Shown here: positions 5,734 to 6,067 of the stretch, piece by piece
How positions within the stretch are numbered: position 1 is the stretch's first letter
Layout: each line of letters starts with the position of its first letter
Assembly: GCA_026993705.1 (NCBI GenBank)
Contig: JALWSJ010000197.1
Span: 1-6,067 of the forward strand
Source: Flavobacteriales bacterium
GTDB taxonomy: Bacteria > Bacteroidota > Bacteroidia > Flavobacteriales_D > Parvicellaceae
Direction: 5' to 3'
Length of the DNA: 6,067 bases
Program-made: the position numbers and the translations under genes
The notes under the pieces: generated by a model
What the model saw: only the letters and a program-made list of their open reading frames with translations
The model's database searches: none
What the model was told of the DNA's origin: nothing

Positions 5734-6067
5734 CTAATTTAAAAACTTAGCATGCCAACTGTTTTTAGCAGGAGTTTTCCATTTTTCCTCAAACTCTTTT
5801 TTAGTAGCTACTAGATTGTTATACACAATTGTTTCCTTATCTATCTCTTTATTATGAGCCATTTTCTTGAACTCCTCAAAACTAATAACATTTGGTGTTT
5901 CACCTTTTTGATAGGCGGTTACCATTCTATCTGTCAAAGAAATATTTAACTCTTCTTCCAATTTCGCCTTAATAAGCCTTTTTCGTTCTGCTAAAAATTG
6001 CTCATAATTGTCACTTATCCATAGGTTTGGATCCTTAGGAATTAAATGTCTCTTCAAATAATCGTCT
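5734..6067 (-). CDS. C-terminal part of an unidentified protein, cut by the window edge
   Basis: The frame is open to the right edge (Asp-Asp-Tyr precede the first listed Leu/Met), so the TTG at 6057 is probably not a start and the gene continues outside. About 110 residues are visible, ending with TAG at 5734-5736. They are hydrophilic and charged with no membrane segment. The opening H-L-I-P-K-D-P-x-L-W followed by N-Y-x-x-F-L-x-x-R-x-x-L-I resembles the C-terminal end of DUF262-type proteins (PF03235, the GmrSD-like ParB/HNH group), but this is recollection of a pattern and not a firm assignment. If correct, the missing upstream part would hold the nuclease-like domains, possibly as part of a restriction or defence function. 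Nothing in this window tests that. Confidence 0.4.
   Translation of the reverse strand, partial: DDYLKRHLIPKDPNLWISDNYEQFLAERKRLIKAKLEEELNISLTDRMVTAYQKGETPNVISFEEFKKMAHNKEIDKETIVYNNLVATKKEFEEKWKTPAKNSWHAKFLN

Overview
The window is AT-rich, nearly all genes are on the minus strand, and ribosome binding sites are A-rich rather than Shine-Dalgarno-like. One promoter matches the Bacteroidetes pattern (TTG, then TAnnTTTG about 18-21 bases later). Together with the gene families and two copies of a flavobacterial-looking structured repeat, this suggests a chromosomal segment of a member of Flavobacteriaceae (Bacteroidota). The genus cannot be decided from the sequence.

Reading the minus strand from right to left: (i) 6067-5734 is the C-terminal tail of a gene cut by the window edge, function uncertain. 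(ii) 5720-5578 is a structured repeat whose conserved strand is the + strand. (iii) 5442-4639 is a class I SAM-dependent methyltransferase. (iv) 4638-4459 is a 180-bp foldback miniature transposable element with perfect 20-bp terminal inverted repeats and a TTAT target duplication; the duplication includes the methyltransferase stop codon. (v) A promoter at 4359-4328 starts a compact block: a membrane-anchored TPR protein (4300-3590), lumazine synthase RibH (3553-3056), a stand-alone class I glutamine amidotransferase (2989-2420) and a fused SpmA/SpmB nucleoside-recognition membrane protein (2419-851). The last two genes abut as TAAATG. (vi) 849-695 is a second copy of the structured repeat. 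(vii) 515-96 is the N-terminal third of creD, broken off and probably a pseudogene.

The four-gene block looks like one transcription unit. RibH makes the riboflavin precursor lumazine. The TPR protein has a single membrane anchor and a soluble repeat domain. The amidotransferase and the Spm fusion are probably translated together; a joint function is not established by the sequence.

No CRISPR array, tRNA, rRNA, phage gene, defence cluster or clearly new multi-gene system is visible. The most interesting items are non-coding: the two structured repeats, whose stems are maintained by different sequences and whose wobble pairs favour a + strand RNA, and the intact foldback element.
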